Source: an uncultured Rhodopila sp. (lineage in GTDB: Bacteria > Pseudomonadota > Alphaproteobacteria > Acetobacterales > Acetobacteraceae). From it: a stretch of 64,000 nt of DNA. Below, piece by piece: positions 36,725 through 45,603 of this stretch. Each line of letters opens with the position of its first letter. Position 1 is the first letter of the stretch. Under the pieces are notes generated by a model. The model saw only the letters and a program-made list of their open reading frames with translations, was not told the origin of the DNA and did no database searches. Both the position numbers and the translations under genes were made by a program. Location: the NCBI GenBank assembly GCA_903932145.1, contig CAIZFE010000053.1, positions 45,166-109,165 of the forward strand. Reading direction: 5' to 3'.

Positions 36725-37702
36725 ATGAGCATCGACATCACTTCAAACTCTGACAAGGCTTTGTATGGCGCACTCAACGTCGCATGGGAAACCCTGGCAG
36801 GTTTTCGCGTCGCGGCATCGCAACGCAGTGACCTGTTCGTTTACTTCAAATCGCTCGACGAGGTGCTGACCGGACTGAATGACGCCGGCAGCATGGAAAC
36901 GGTCGAATCTGTTATGACCCATGTCGAGTATCTGGCGGAGAAAGCCGGCTGCCATTCGGTGGTTATCCTGGGCGGCGGCCATTTCTCCGCCCACCCACAG
37001 GTCATTCTGGATGCGCTGGCCAATATCGGTTCGGTGCTGAGAACAGCGGCACAGAAACAACCGGAGCCCGCACCCGACGGTATCCCTGAAGACGTGTTCG
37101 CGCTGATTTTGGAATGTGAAGCGAAACTGGCTGGTTGGTGTTCGCGTGAAAAAGCGCTGGTCATGGCCAGCACAATCCTGGAACACCGGCCGGAGATTTG
37201 CGTCGAAATCGGCGTCTTCGGCGGCCGTTCCTTGATCCCTTGCGCCGCCGCGCTGCGTCATATCGGCGCCGGCGCGATCTACGGGATCGAAGCCTGGAAC
37301 CCGATTGTGGCGATCGAACATCCCACCAACGAGGTCAATGACGACTGGTGGTCCAAGGTCGATTTCAGCCGGATCAAGCAGGAATTTTTCCGGTTTATTG
37401 CCGCGACCAATCTGACGCCGCATGTGCGGGTGATCGAAGCACCGTCAAATCGAGCAGCCGGGCTGTTCGACAGGATTGATTTTCTGCATATTGATGGTTC
37501 GCATTCCATCCTCAACGCGGCGGAGGATGTTCTTCTTTATGCCCGCAAGGTCCAGCCCGGCGGTATCATCGTGTTCGACGATATCAACTGGCAGTCCACC
37601 GCCCCGGCACGGGCGCTGCTCGATGCTCTGTGCGAGACGGTTACCGTGCTGAAAGATTCCGACAGCGGTCTGGATATCTGCGCGGTGTTGCGTCGGCGCT
37701 GA
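36725..37702 (+). CDS. Class I SAM-dependent methyltransferase
   Basis: A 325-residue protein. The C-terminal half is a methyltransferase fold: EICVEIGVFGGRSLIPCAAA is the SAM-binding motif I, followed by IYGIEAWNP, FLHIDGSHSILNAAEDVLLY and GGIIVFDDINW (Methyltransf_24-like, macrocin-O-methyltransferase-like). The first 110 residues are unrecognised and mostly helical. AAGGAAA precedes the ATG; the gap from the KpsE-like gene is 13 bp. It may O-methylate a sugar of the exported polysaccharide. Confidence 0.85.
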   Translation: MSIDITSNSDKALYGALNVAWETLAGFRVAASQRSDLFVYFKSLDEVLTGLNDAGSMETVESVMTHVEYLAEKAGCHSVVILGGGHFSAHPQVILDALANIGSVLRTAAQKQPEPAPDGIPEDVFALILECEAKLAGWCSREKALVMASTILEHRPEICVEIGVFGGRSLIPCAAALRHIGAGAIYGIEAWNPIVAIEHPTNEVNDDWWSKVDFSRIKQEFFRFIAATNLTPHVRVIEAPSNRAAGLFDRIDFLHIDGSHSILNAAEDVLLYARKVQPGGIIVFDDINWQSTAPARALLDALCETVTVLKDSDSGLDICAVLRRR

Positions 37703-37719
37703 GGTAATCGTTCTCCTGC

Positions 37720-37798
37720 CGTCATGGCCCGGCTTGTCCGGGCCACCTATTGCGGCACCGTCGAGTCACGGGTGGCCCGGACAAGCCGGGCCATGACG
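37720..37798. repeat. Palindromic intergenic repeat, class A (second full copy)
   Basis: Arms starting CGTCATGGCCCGGCTTGTCC and ending GACAAGCCGGGCCATGACG are perfect or near-perfect inverted copies around a spacer of about 23 bases. It lies in the 125-bp gap between the methyltransferase and sulfotransferase genes and is almost identical to the copy at 2712-2790. Confidence 0.88.
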
Positions 37799-37827
37799 AA
37801 TATTGGGAATTGACTGCGGGGTGTTTT

Positions 37828-39123
37828 ATGCTCACAGCTGAATACAGGCGAATCTATTACTACCATCTCAAAAAATGCGGCGGTTCGACACTCAACCAGT
37901 GGCTCGATACGCTCACCGAAGATGAACGCACGCAGCCGTCGGTTCGGTTCGGCATGTCCATGGCCGGTTCGGAACCTCCGCGTATTGGCCTTCCCGAAAC
38001 GTCCAGTGAAACGTCCATCAACCGGACGTGGTTTCACTGGACCGACGTGGTGCACAGTCATGGCGCGCTTCGCCAGTATGTGCCGGAGAATACGTTTTGC
38101 TTTACGATTCTACGCGATCCCGTCCGGCGCCTGATCTCGCAAATCGCCGACTGGCAGCGCCTGACGCCGGCGGACACCATCAACCATCCGCCTGAATTCC
38201 GGGAGTATGTGGAGGACAGCCAGCATTTGCCGCCGTTGGCGTTTCTGGAAAAGCATGCGCACGGGGCAGGGCGTATGTACTTGGACAATTACCTGACCCG
38301 ATCGTTGGCCGCGGGGCGGATGGGGGCCCTGGTGGAGGATGTCGCCGACCCGGAACGTCTGTGCGACATAGCGCTGCAAAGCCTAGAGCACGACTATCAT
38401 CTTGTCGGGTTGACCGAGGCCCTGGACCTCAGTCGAAACGCGTTTTGTGCGCTTGTGGGGTTGCCGCCCGCGGCCAGAATTCCGACGATCAACATCACCC
38501 GCCAACCGGCCGGTCGCGCCGCCGATCTGCGGTGCGCCCGTGACATGCTGCAAAGCCTGACCCGGGTCGATCGCATCATCTACGATCGCGCCCGTCAATT
38601 GTTTGACCAGCGCCACAGAACGATGGCGGAGACCTACGATACCGCCAGCTTTGAAACGCGTTTCGCCGAGCGTCTGCTGAACGGACTGCGCGGAACCTAT
38701 CGCTCGGGCACCACATCCTATTCGGTTCGCCAACCAATCGTCGGCTCCGGATTTCACGGGCGCGATGGCGGCGGGTTGCCGTCCTGTGCCGTCTGGACTG
38801 GGCCGGAGCCGGTGACGGTGCTGTATATTCCAACACCCCGGACTATGCCGCTGTCGCTGCTGGTGTGGATCAGGGGCTACGTGGACGCACGCCAGAGAGA
38901 GCAGCTTCGGGTCCGGGTCGATGGCAAGCCGGTTCCGCATCATTTCGCGGTCAAAGAGGGCTACGCCGACCTGCTGGTTGTCCCGGCGTGTTCCAGCCGC
39001 GATTTCGTTCGCCTGGAACTGGAGATCGACGAAACGCTGGAATCCGGCGACCCGGACGAACAGCAGTACGACCCGCGTGAACGCGGTATTGCCTTCGACA
39101 GCTACGGATGGTGCCCGGCTTGA
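37828..39123 (+). CDS. Sulfotransferase family protein with an extra C-terminal domain
   Basis: A 431-residue protein. Residues 13-21, HLKKCGGST, match the 5'-phosphosulfate loop (HIPKTGGT type). FTILRDPVRRLISQI (residues 92-106) is the 3'-phosphate site, so it resembles family 2 PAPS sulfotransferases. Catalysis usually needs the loop lysine, present here. From about residue 300 an additional domain of about 130 residues is rich in beta strands (VTVLYIPTPRTMPLSLLVWI, REQLRVRVDG) and looks like a carbohydrate-binding or accessory fold. It is the last gene of the capsule run, so sulfation of the polysaccharide is the likely role. It converges on the next gene with no gap. Confidence 0.75.
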   Translation: MLTAEYRRIYYYHLKKCGGSTLNQWLDTLTEDERTQPSVRFGMSMAGSEPPRIGLPETSSETSINRTWFHWTDVVHSHGALRQYVPENTFCFTILRDPVRRLISQIADWQRLTPADTINHPPEFREYVEDSQHLPPLAFLEKHAHGAGRMYLDNYLTRSLAAGRMGALVEDVADPERLCDIALQSLEHDYHLVGLTEALDLSRNAFCALVGLPPAARIPTINITRQPAGRAADLRCARDMLQSLTRVDRIIYDRARQLFDQRHRTMAETYDTASFETRFAERLLNGLRGTYRSGTTSYSVRQPIVGSGFHGRDGGGLPSCAVWTGPEPVTVLYIPTPRTMPLSLLVWIRGYVDARQREQLRVRVDGKPVPHHFAVKEGYADLLVVPACSSRDFVRLELEIDETLESGDPDEQQYDPRERGIAFDSYGWCPA

Positions 39124-39489
39124 TTACCCGGCGTCGGTTTCGCGCAACACTTCGGTCTTGACCGGCAGAACAGCGCCCATCCAGGTCGCGTTGATCGTAT
39201 GGTCATCGCGCGGGCGGCCGGACTCCGGATGCAGCAACACCGTCAAACCGAGCCGGTTCATCATCACGAACGGCACTAAAGTCGGGAAAAGATCAGGCAT
39301 AAACTGGATTTGATACATCGGGGCGACGTGCGGACCAATCGGGACATCGTGCCAGCGGCCCATGCGGACGGTAAAGCGCTCCTCTACCCATTGGCGCAAC
39401 AAGGCCGCGCGCTCCCGGCTTTCGGGATCGTAATAGACATGGATGTGATAGTCAGTGATCCGCAACGGATCGATCGGTGAGTCGGTCAT
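39124..39489 (-). CDS. DOPA 4,5-dioxygenase family protein
   Basis: A 121-residue member of the DOPA 4,5-dioxygenase-like family. Metal-type histidines appear in DYHIHVYYD, GPHVAPMYQIQF and LLHPESGRPRDDH. The ATG at 39489 shares one base with the stop of the acyl-CoA ligase gene (TGATG), so translation is coupled. The family includes fungal and plant extradiol enzymes that cleave DOPA; bacterial members act on catechol-like compounds or are uncharacterised. A ring-cleavage role with the adjacent CoA ligase is possible. Confidence 0.85.
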   Translation of the reverse strand: MTDSPIDPLRITDYHIHVYYDPESRERAALLRQWVEERFTVRMGRWHDVPIGPHVAPMYQIQFMPDLFPTLVPFVMMNRLGLTVLLHPESGRPRDDHTINATWMGAVLPVKTEVLRETDAG

Positions 39490-41000
39490 CACACATCCTT
39501 CTGCAACAGATGTTTCACGTCGCGCTTGGTGACCTTGCCATAGCCGGATTTCGGCAGTTCTTCCCAAAAGGCGAACTCCTGCGGCCATTTGTATTTGGCC
39601 AGACGACCGTCCAGGTGCGCCAGCAATTCCGCCGACGAGGTTTGCGCGCCCGGTTCCAGCACCAACACGGCCACACCGGACTCACCCCATTTCTCGTGCG
39701 GAATCCCCACCACACAGGCCTCCGCGACCGCGGGGTGCAATAGCAATGCTTCCTCAATCTCCCGAGGATACACATTGGACCCGCCCGATATGTACATATC
39801 AGACGCTCGGCCGGTAATATAAACGAAGCCGCGCGCATCCATGTGGCCCAAATCGCCAGTATGGAACCAGCCATGCTCCGTTGCTTTGTCGGTCGCCTCT
39901 TGGTTGTTGTGATAGCCGCCGAAAACACCGGGACCACGCACGCAGATCTCGCCGCTGTCCACCGAAGCGCCATTGGCGTCCAGGATCGCGACATCCATGC
40001 CGGTGCGTGGAAAGCCGCAGCTTCCGACCGGCATTTCGTCGTCGTTGACACTATGCAGAGCGGGCGGCAGGACGGTGATATTGCCGGTCACTTCCCCCAT
40101 GCCGAAATACTGCACCAGGACCTGTCCCAGTTTTCGCAGCGCGTGCGCCTGATCCGCCCGATACATCGGCGCGCCCGCGTAAATCACATACCGCAGAGAA
40201 CTGTGATCGAAACGGTCCACGGCTTCATGCCGGGTCAGCATCGTCAGGATGGTCGGCACCGTGAACATGTTCGTCACGCGATGCTGTTCGACCAGCCGCC
40301 AGGCTTCCTCGCAATCCAGACGCTCTCCGGCCAGCAAGACCGAGGCGGCACCGCGCGCGATCTGAGGCAGGGCGTGAATACCCGCGCCATGCGACAGCGG
40401 CGCCAGCACCAGCGAAACGTCCCGTTCGGTCGTGGCCGGCATCAGGTCGCACAGATGGTTGCAGACGACATAATCCATCTGGCCATGGGTCAACACGCCG
40501 GCTTTCGGGCGTCCCGTCGTGCCGGATGTATAGAAGAACCACGCCGGGTGGTCCCGATCCACGTTAGCAGGCAGGGCAACCCGGCCATCGAACGAGGCAA
40601 ATGCCTCCCAATCGTCCGCACCACTGCCGCCGATGGAAATCTCCAGCCGGCACGCAGGGTTTTCCGCCCGGGCAAAAACCGCATGATCGGGGAAGGCAGT
40701 ATCAAAAATATGCACGGACGCACCGGAGGATTGCGCCAGATACGCGACCTCCGGCGGGGTCAGCCGGAAATTGGTCGGTACCCACACGGCCCCCAGCATC
40801 CAGGAAGCGAACATCGTTTCCAGGACGGCATTCGAATTCCGCGCGTGCAGCAGCACCCGGTCGCCGTGCCGCACGCCTCGGGCCGCCATCGCGGCGGCGG
40901 CGGCCTGGACCCGGTCGCGAAACGACTCCCAAGTCCAGACCGTATCCCGCCAGATAATAGCCGGCCGATCCGGGAACCGCCGAGCGGTCTGGATCAGCAT
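39489..41000 (-). CDS. AMP-dependent acyl-CoA synthetase/ligase
   Basis: A 503-residue adenylate-forming enzyme. Motifs are FFYTSGTTGRPKAGVLTH, YFGMGEVTGN (in place of the common YGxTE), GDLGHMDARGFVYITGRASD and the lysine region PKSGYGKVTKRDV near the C-terminus. The ATG at 41000 is the first credible start after the thiolase stop. It is coupled to the DOPA-dioxygenase-like gene and preceded by the thiolase gene; the three look like one acyl- or aryl-CoA unit. The substrate is unknown. Confidence 0.9.
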   Translation of the reverse strand: MLIQTARRFPDRPAIIWRDTVWTWESFRDRVQAAAAAMAARGVRHGDRVLLHARNSNAVLETMFASWMLGAVWVPTNFRLTPPEVAYLAQSSGASVHIFDTAFPDHAVFARAENPACRLEISIGGSGADDWEAFASFDGRVALPANVDRDHPAWFFYTSGTTGRPKAGVLTHGQMDYVVCNHLCDLMPATTERDVSLVLAPLSHGAGIHALPQIARGAASVLLAGERLDCEEAWRLVEQHRVTNMFTVPTILTMLTRHEAVDRFDHSSLRYVIYAGAPMYRADQAHALRKLGQVLVQYFGMGEVTGNITVLPPALHSVNDDEMPVGSCGFPRTGMDVAILDANGASVDSGEICVRGPGVFGGYHNNQEATDKATEHGWFHTGDLGHMDARGFVYITGRASDMYISGGSNVYPREIEEALLLHPAVAEACVVGIPHEKWGESGVAVLVLEPGAQTSSAELLAHLDGRLAKYKWPQEFAFWEELPKSGYGKVTKRDVKHLLQKDV

Positions 41001-41023
41001 GGAGGCAAGGTTGGCGGTGGGGA

Positions 41024-42196
41024 TCAGCGGAGTGGCTCCAGGATCGAGACGTAGTTCGCCACGGCCGCGCCGCCCATGTTGAACACCGCACCGATATCGG
41101 CTTTCGGCAATTGCATCGCGCCGGGGGCCTCCCCGACAAGCTGCATCGCGGTGATCGCGTGCATGGAAACGCCGGTGGCGCCGATGGGATGGCCTTTCGC
41201 CTTGAGGCCGCCAGACGCATTGACCGGCAAGCGGCCACCCTTGGCGGTCCAACCTTCCAGCACGGCCCTGGCGCCCTGCCCGGGGGCGGTCAGGCCCATT
41301 GCCTCGTATTCCAGCAGTTCGGCGATGGTGAAACAGTCGTGCGATTCAACGAACGACAGGTCGGACAGACCGATATCCGCGGCGTCCAGAGCGCGCGCCC
41401 AGGCGTGTTTAGCGCCCTCGAACTGGGTGATGTCGCGTTTGCTGATGGGCAGGAAATCGTTGACCTGGACAGCGGCCTTGAAGCGAACCGCCTTGCCCAT
41501 GGCGCGGGCGGTTTCCTCGTCGGCCATGATCAGCGCAACGGCGCCGTCGGATACCAGCGAGCAATCGGTGCGCTTCAGCGGCGGCGCGACGTACGGGTTC
41601 TTTTCGCTGACGTTACGGCAGAAATCGTAGCCCAGGTCCTTGCGCATTTGGGCGAACGGGTTGTCCACGCCGTTTTTGTGGTTCTTCGCGGCGATGGCTG
41701 CCAGCGCGTCCGATTGGTCGCCGTAGCGTTGGAAGTAGGTCTCGGCGATACGTCCGAACACACCGGCAAAACCGGCGGGGATGTTGGCTTCTTCCTTTTG
41801 GTAGCTGGCTTTCAGCAGGATCTCGCCGACTTCCTTGCCCGGTGTCGCGGTCATCTTCTCAACCCCGATCACCAGGGCGAAACGGCCGCGTCCGGACAAA
41901 AGGAAATCGCGCGCGCCATAGACGGCGGCGGAACCGGAGGCGCAGGCGTTCTCAAACCGGGTGATCGGCTTGAAGCGCAGTTCCGGGACGTGCTGCAACA
42001 CCAGCGAGGCCGGGAAATCCTGCAACGAAAATCCGTTATTGAACAAACTCAGAAATGTGGAATCGATCTCGTGCGCGGCGATCCCGGCATCGGCGATGGC
42101 GGCGCCGGCGACGCGGCCGATCAGGGATTCGATATCGGGGTCATCCAGCTTGCCGAACGGCGAGTGGGCCCAGCCAACGATACAGGCCTCGGTCAT
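41024..42196 (-). CDS. Thiolase family protein, SCP-x/lipid-transfer type
   Basis: A 390-residue thiolase-fold protein. The N-terminal nucleophile region is ENACASGSAAVYGARDFLLS, and the C-terminal part has NASGGLKAKGHPIGATGVSM with the catalytic histidine and SFVESHDCFTIAELLEYEAM. These features mark the SCP-x/acetyl-CoA acetyltransferase subgroup, often linked to steroid or branched side-chain degradation. It is upstream of the ligase gene by 23 bases. Confidence 0.9.
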   Translation of the reverse strand: MTEACIVGWAHSPFGKLDDPDIESLIGRVAGAAIADAGIAAHEIDSTFLSLFNNGFSLQDFPASLVLQHVPELRFKPITRFENACASGSAAVYGARDFLLSGRGRFALVIGVEKMTATPGKEVGEILLKASYQKEEANIPAGFAGVFGRIAETYFQRYGDQSDALAAIAAKNHKNGVDNPFAQMRKDLGYDFCRNVSEKNPYVAPPLKRTDCSLVSDGAVALIMADEETARAMGKAVRFKAAVQVNDFLPISKRDITQFEGAKHAWARALDAADIGLSDLSFVESHDCFTIAELLEYEAMGLTAPGQGARAVLEGWTAKGGRLPVNASGGLKAKGHPIGATGVSMHAITAMQLVGEAPGAMQLPKADIGAVFNMGGAAVANYVSILEPLR

Positions 42197-42221
42197 GGTT
42201 ACGCCTCCTGAAAGCCGCAGT

Positions 42222-42911
42222 TTATTCCGCCATCATCAGTCCCGCCAGAGCCCGTGGTTCGGTCAGCATGGGATAGTGCCCTGTGTCCAGTTCATACCAG
42301 CGTGCCTTCAGCGTCTCGGCCGCGCGCTTTTGGTGCGAAACCGGCGGATTGACGCTTTGGCGGCACCAGATGACCGAGGCGTTCCAGTTTTGCTGCCAGA
42401 AATTGTCCAGCTTCACCGGGGCCGCCATCGCCGCCACGGGATGCGGCGTGATGCGATCCAGCGCCCATTCCTTGGTCGGGCCGTCGAGCGAGATGAACAT
42501 CCGGTTGGCGGCGTCCTCGCGCGTCGGTCCGGTGCCTACTGCGTCGGTTGCGGCACCCGGCCGTTTGACGTGGTCGGCAACGGACTCGCCGTTGAACAGA
42601 GCCAGGGCATCGGCCATGACCACCCGGCCGATGCGGTCACGTGCGGTTTCGGCGACCCGGGCGGCAACCATGCCGCCGCAGCTTGTGCCGACGAGCACGA
42701 TGTCGTGCAGGTCTTCAAAGAACAGCATCTCCGCCACTTCCGCCGCCTGGGATTCGGTGTCGATGCCGGGACGCAACGCGTGCCGCCGTTCGGCGCAGCC
42801 ATCCAGGGTTGGCGTGAACACGGTGTGGCCGGCGGCGCGCAAATGCGGCGCCACGCGCTGCCAGATCCAGCCGCCCTGATAGGCGCCGTGCAATAGGACA
42901 TAGGTTGCCAT
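42222..42911 (-). CDS. Alpha/beta hydrolase
   Basis: A 229-residue hydrolase of the EstC/methylesterase-like group. It opens YVLLHGAYQGGWIWQRVAPH (oxyanion HG) and has the nucleophile elbow LVGTSCGGMVAARV and a late histidine in ELDTGHYPMLTEP. The catalytic triad Ser-Asp/Glu-His appears complete. It lies 25 bp upstream of the thiolase gene on the same strand, so it could release a product or substrate of that pathway. The true substrate is unknown. Confidence 0.9.
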   Translation of the reverse strand: MATYVLLHGAYQGGWIWQRVAPHLRAAGHTVFTPTLDGCAERRHALRPGIDTESQAAEVAEMLFFEDLHDIVLVGTSCGGMVAARVAETARDRIGRVVMADALALFNGESVADHVKRPGAATDAVGTGPTREDAANRMFISLDGPTKEWALDRITPHPVAAMAAPVKLDNFWQQNWNASVIWCRQSVNPPVSHQKRAAETLKARWYELDTGHYPMLTEPRALAGLMMAE

Positions 42912-42974
42912 GTGCGTTTTCTCCCCTTCATTCTGTGGCCAAGATCAGCACAGGCGGGGGAGAAAGGCCATGGG

Positions 42975-43004
42975 ACGCAAAACTGCCGCTATCTCACAGC
43001 GGCA
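42975..43004 (-). terminator. Intrinsic terminator of the lipoprotein operon
   Basis: On the minus strand TGCCGCT pairs perfectly with AGCGGCA across a seven-base loop and is followed by GTTTTGC. It is positioned about 50 bases after the stop of the last lipoprotein gene. Confidence 0.6.
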
Positions 43005-43054
43005 ATTTCGCGGTTGTTGTTAGCGCGGCTACGAAAAAAAACTCCGCAGAGGAA

Positions 43055-43723
43055 TCAGAAATTATCGCGGTCCTTGCCATACGACGGATCATGCGGGCCT
43101 GCAGGCAGACCTTGATGTGGGGTGAGCGCAGCCTGCGCATTCAACTGCCGCGCCAGCGGCATATAGTTGGGATCGGCTTTTTCCATCGCGGACACGACCG
43201 CCTGGACGATAAGCCCGGCGACGCCTCCGCCCGAGCTTTGCGGCGAGTAGGCCATGCTCAGGTTTTTGTTCCACAATTCCTGACCTGTTTTAGCATCGAC
43301 CAGCCGGTAGTTGAGTTTTACCGTGGTCGTTGTGTTGATTACCAGATACTGTGAATCCCATCGTTCGACCGTTACATACAGGATCGCATCGGCGCCGAAC
43401 AATTGACCCAGGCGCTTAGGGTCGCCGCGGTGGACCATATCCGCATCGGACAATCCATCATCTTCCAAGGCCCGCTTCACTGTATGAACGGGGAAGACAT
43501 AATAGCCCCGTTCCGCCAGCGGCCGGGTGATGGTGGATAGGTAGTAATCCGGTGCGTTGACGTAGACACTTTGGTTGATAGCCGGAACGATCAGGATCGA
43601 ATGCGGGTCAGACCTCCGAAACGTGCTATAGTCCTTGGGGTCGGCTGGCTTCATGCATCCGGCGACCGCCAGAGCCGCTAACGGAATCAGGCAACGGCCG
43701 AGAGCGAAGAGGCGATGCGTCAT
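43055..43723 (-). CDS. DUF799 lipoprotein (GNA1162-like)
   Basis: A 222-residue lipoprotein with signal and lipobox LAVAGC at residues 18-23. The body matches the DUF799/GNA1162 family (PHSILIVPAINQSVYVNAPD, RLGQLFGADAILYVTVERWD, VKLNYRLVDAKTGQELWNKN), whose fold resembles the TolB/CsgG N-terminal domain. It is the last of four overlapping lipoprotein genes that start with CsgG. It is probably outer-membrane-anchored; the partner is presumably the CsgG-like pore. Confidence 0.88.
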   Translation of the reverse strand: MTHRLFALGRCLIPLAALAVAGCMKPADPKDYSTFRRSDPHSILIVPAINQSVYVNAPDYYLSTITRPLAERGYYVFPVHTVKRALEDDGLSDADMVHRGDPKRLGQLFGADAILYVTVERWDSQYLVINTTTTVKLNYRLVDAKTGQELWNKNLSMAYSPQSSGGGVAGLIVQAVVSAMEKADPNYMPLARQLNAQAALTPHQGLPAGPHDPSYGKDRDNF

Positions 43724-44109
43724 GAGCCGGTCTTTCCTGTCAAACCAGGGACTGCCGAAGTGGCGGTGTTCGGCGGGCGATGGGCCGATTCCGTCGTGAT
43801 CATCCGGTCCATGAATACCGCGGACTCAGGCCAAAGCCGCTTTTCGCTCTCGAACTCGGCGGTTGCGTCAGCCTGTCTGCCGACCGACAGCAGCATGTAT
43901 CCGTATTCAGCATGTACGCCGGGGGCGGTTCGCCCGGTCGCGTCGCCGGCCTTCGTGGCTTTGGCCAGGACTTCCAGATAGTCGCCTGCTTTCGACGGAT
44001 CCTTGTAGTACTGATACAGCGAATCTTCGTAGCTACCCCATTCATAGCGTGGCGGCTGGGCGCAACTGGTCAGAAGCACGGTGGCGACCGCGATATAACA
44101 CCATCTCAT
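43720..44109 (-). CDS. DUF4810 lipoprotein
   Basis: A 129-residue lipoprotein with lipobox VLLTSC at residues 11-16. It has the family sequence YEWGSYEDSLYQYYKDPSKA and a TPR-like helix pair (APGVHAEYGYMLLSVGRQAD, ATAEFESEKRLWPES). The C-terminal 25 residues look unstructured. ATGA overlaps join it to the genes on both sides. DUF4810 proteins typically occur beside CsgG and DUF799 partners, as here. Confidence 0.85.
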   Translation of the reverse strand: MRWCYIAVATVLLTSCAQPPRYEWGSYEDSLYQYYKDPSKAGDYLEVLAKATKAGDATGRTAPGVHAEYGYMLLSVGRQADATAEFESEKRLWPESAVFMDRMITTESAHRPPNTATSAVPGLTGKTGS

Positions 44110-44420
44110 GGCTGGGGTCCTCCAGGCGGAACGATGAGCGTTCTAATGGCGGCCCCGCTGACGAAGACCTTATCGTTCAGGATCGGACGACCATTGACCA
44201 TCACGGAAAGAAGATGCGTGCCAGGTTCGATCCGGATTGCCTGTGGTGTGCCGCCTTGTGTTTGAACTGGCCCAGCAACCAGCCCATCGACGATCAGCAG
44301 TGCGCCCGCTGGCGCGCCTTGCACCAGGATGCCGGGTCGCTCGTCCAGAACCCGTGTTTGCTCAATTGGTTGACCACAGGACGCAAGCTCCAGGCAGGCC
44401 GCAATCGTCCAATACCGCAT
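44106..44420 (-). CDS. Small PEGA-like lipoprotein
   Basis: A 104-residue putative lipoprotein with lipobox LELASC near residue 15. The mature part (ILVQGAPAGALLIVDGLVAG, IEPGTHLLSVMVNG) resembles a PEGA-type beta module in which a ligand-like loop precedes IDG. It overlaps the CsgG stop by one base and the DUF4810 gene by four. It is not a usual member of the CsgG-DUF4810-DUF799 trio, so the cluster has four members here. Confidence 0.7.
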   Translation of the reverse strand: MRYWTIAACLELASCGQPIEQTRVLDERPGILVQGAPAGALLIVDGLVAGPVQTQGGTPQAIRIEPGTHLLSVMVNGRPILNDKVFVSGAAIRTLIVPPGGPQP

Positions 44421-45400
44421 CAGCGCGCTCCTGCCATTTCTGTCACGAAAAGTCCGTCGGTCTTGCCGGCAGTCAATGAACCGCTGGTTATATCGGCAAT
44501 CGAACCCTCATTGGTTTCGCTCTCACCGAACATTTCCCGGACCCGCAACGTTGCGACCCTGGTTGGCGGCAAATCGATGGTGAAACCCGATTGTGGGCTG
44601 CGAACACTGCCGCCACTGCGCATGACTGCCAGTTCGTCGCCGGGCTTCAGGCCCTGCCGAGCGCCTCCGCTGGTAATGGCGACCGCACCCTGGACCTTCA
44701 GGATGTCGGCCCGCCACGTCCGTTCGCGCAGCTTGGTCACCAGAGCGTTCATGACATCGCTGACGGCAGCGCCGATGGCCTTGTCGTTCAAACTGCCGTC
44801 GTACGCGGCGCGCGAGCCGAAACCCGCGACTTCTCCAGCTTCCGCGAGGGCCTCGCCCGCACCCGATGCCGAGAAGAACACTTGTCCTGTCCTTGCGTCA
44901 GCCAGCCGAATTTCTACTTTGGCCCGAGCGGTCTGCCGTTTGGTCGCGCTGAGAAAACCAACTTCGCCGGTCGTCGAGCGTCCGAATTCGGTCACCGACC
45001 CTAGAATGAGTGTATCGACACCGATCAGATTAGCCTGGCCGCTGATGGCCTGCTCGTGAAGAATTTTGTTCAAATCGGGACGTTCGAAAACCAGGAACGA
45101 TCCTGATTCCACCAGTCGCGCGGACAGCATGTCGGACGCCTGCTTACCCAGCGGATCACCGGCCTCGTCTGTCACGAATGTCCGGCCGTATCGCGTTTCG
45201 TTACTGAAACGCCCGATGGCAATTTTCAGCTTCAGGCGCTTGGCGGAGGGCTGATCGGCCAGAGTGGTCTGGGCCTGACGTTGCTGGGCGGGACGAACGG
45301 CCGAATCGATCGCCACCGGTGCCGGTGTGACTGTGGCGCATCCAGCTAGCAGTGAGAAAATGAGTGTGTTGGCTGCTACTATTCGTTTGATGCTAGCCAT
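44420..45400 (-). CDS. CsgG/HfaB family outer-membrane lipoprotein
   Basis: A 326-residue protein. The ATG at 45400 begins a lipoprotein signal with LLAGC. The body has the CsgG pattern KLKIAIGRFSNETRYGRTFV, ARLVESGSFLVFERPDLNKI and LGSVTEFGRSTTGEVGFLSA. CsgG-type lipoproteins form outer-membrane secretion pores (curli) or anchor holdfast components (HfaB). No curlin or HfaA gene is nearby, so the exported or anchored partner is unknown. It is first in an overlapping four-gene lipoprotein operon. Confidence 0.9.
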   Translation of the reverse strand: MASIKRIVAANTLIFSLLAGCATVTPAPVAIDSAVRPAQQRQAQTTLADQPSAKRLKLKIAIGRFSNETRYGRTFVTDEAGDPLGKQASDMLSARLVESGSFLVFERPDLNKILHEQAISGQANLIGVDTLILGSVTEFGRSTTGEVGFLSATKRQTARAKVEIRLADARTGQVFFSASGAGEALAEAGEVAGFGSRAAYDGSLNDKAIGAAVSDVMNALVTKLRERTWRADILKVQGAVAITSGGARQGLKPGDELAVMRSGGSVRSPQSGFTIDLPPTRVATLRVREMFGESETNEGSIADITSGSLTAGKTDGLFVTEMAGAR

Positions 45401-45603
45401 GAACTGATTTCCGTAGGTTGTATTTTCGAAGCCGCAATGTGGCACGCCGCGAACGACGACTCAAGGGCCGTCCCGGCAGAAATATTATGACACAAGAATG
45501 TTGACGAGGAATGATCGGATCGCCATCTGGATCGCCATCTGGATTGCACGGGTAAAACAGTACACGCTGGTTCAGGACGGAGGCCGGAATAAGGGAAACG
45601 CCA

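Noticed and set aside
37750..37827. N-terminal extension of the sulfotransferase frame
   Set aside because: It is encoded by the class A palindromic repeat. The ATG at 37828 starts the conserved part.
39843..41054. A 403-codon plus-strand open frame
   Set aside because: It is antisense to the CoA ligase and has shadow-like composition.
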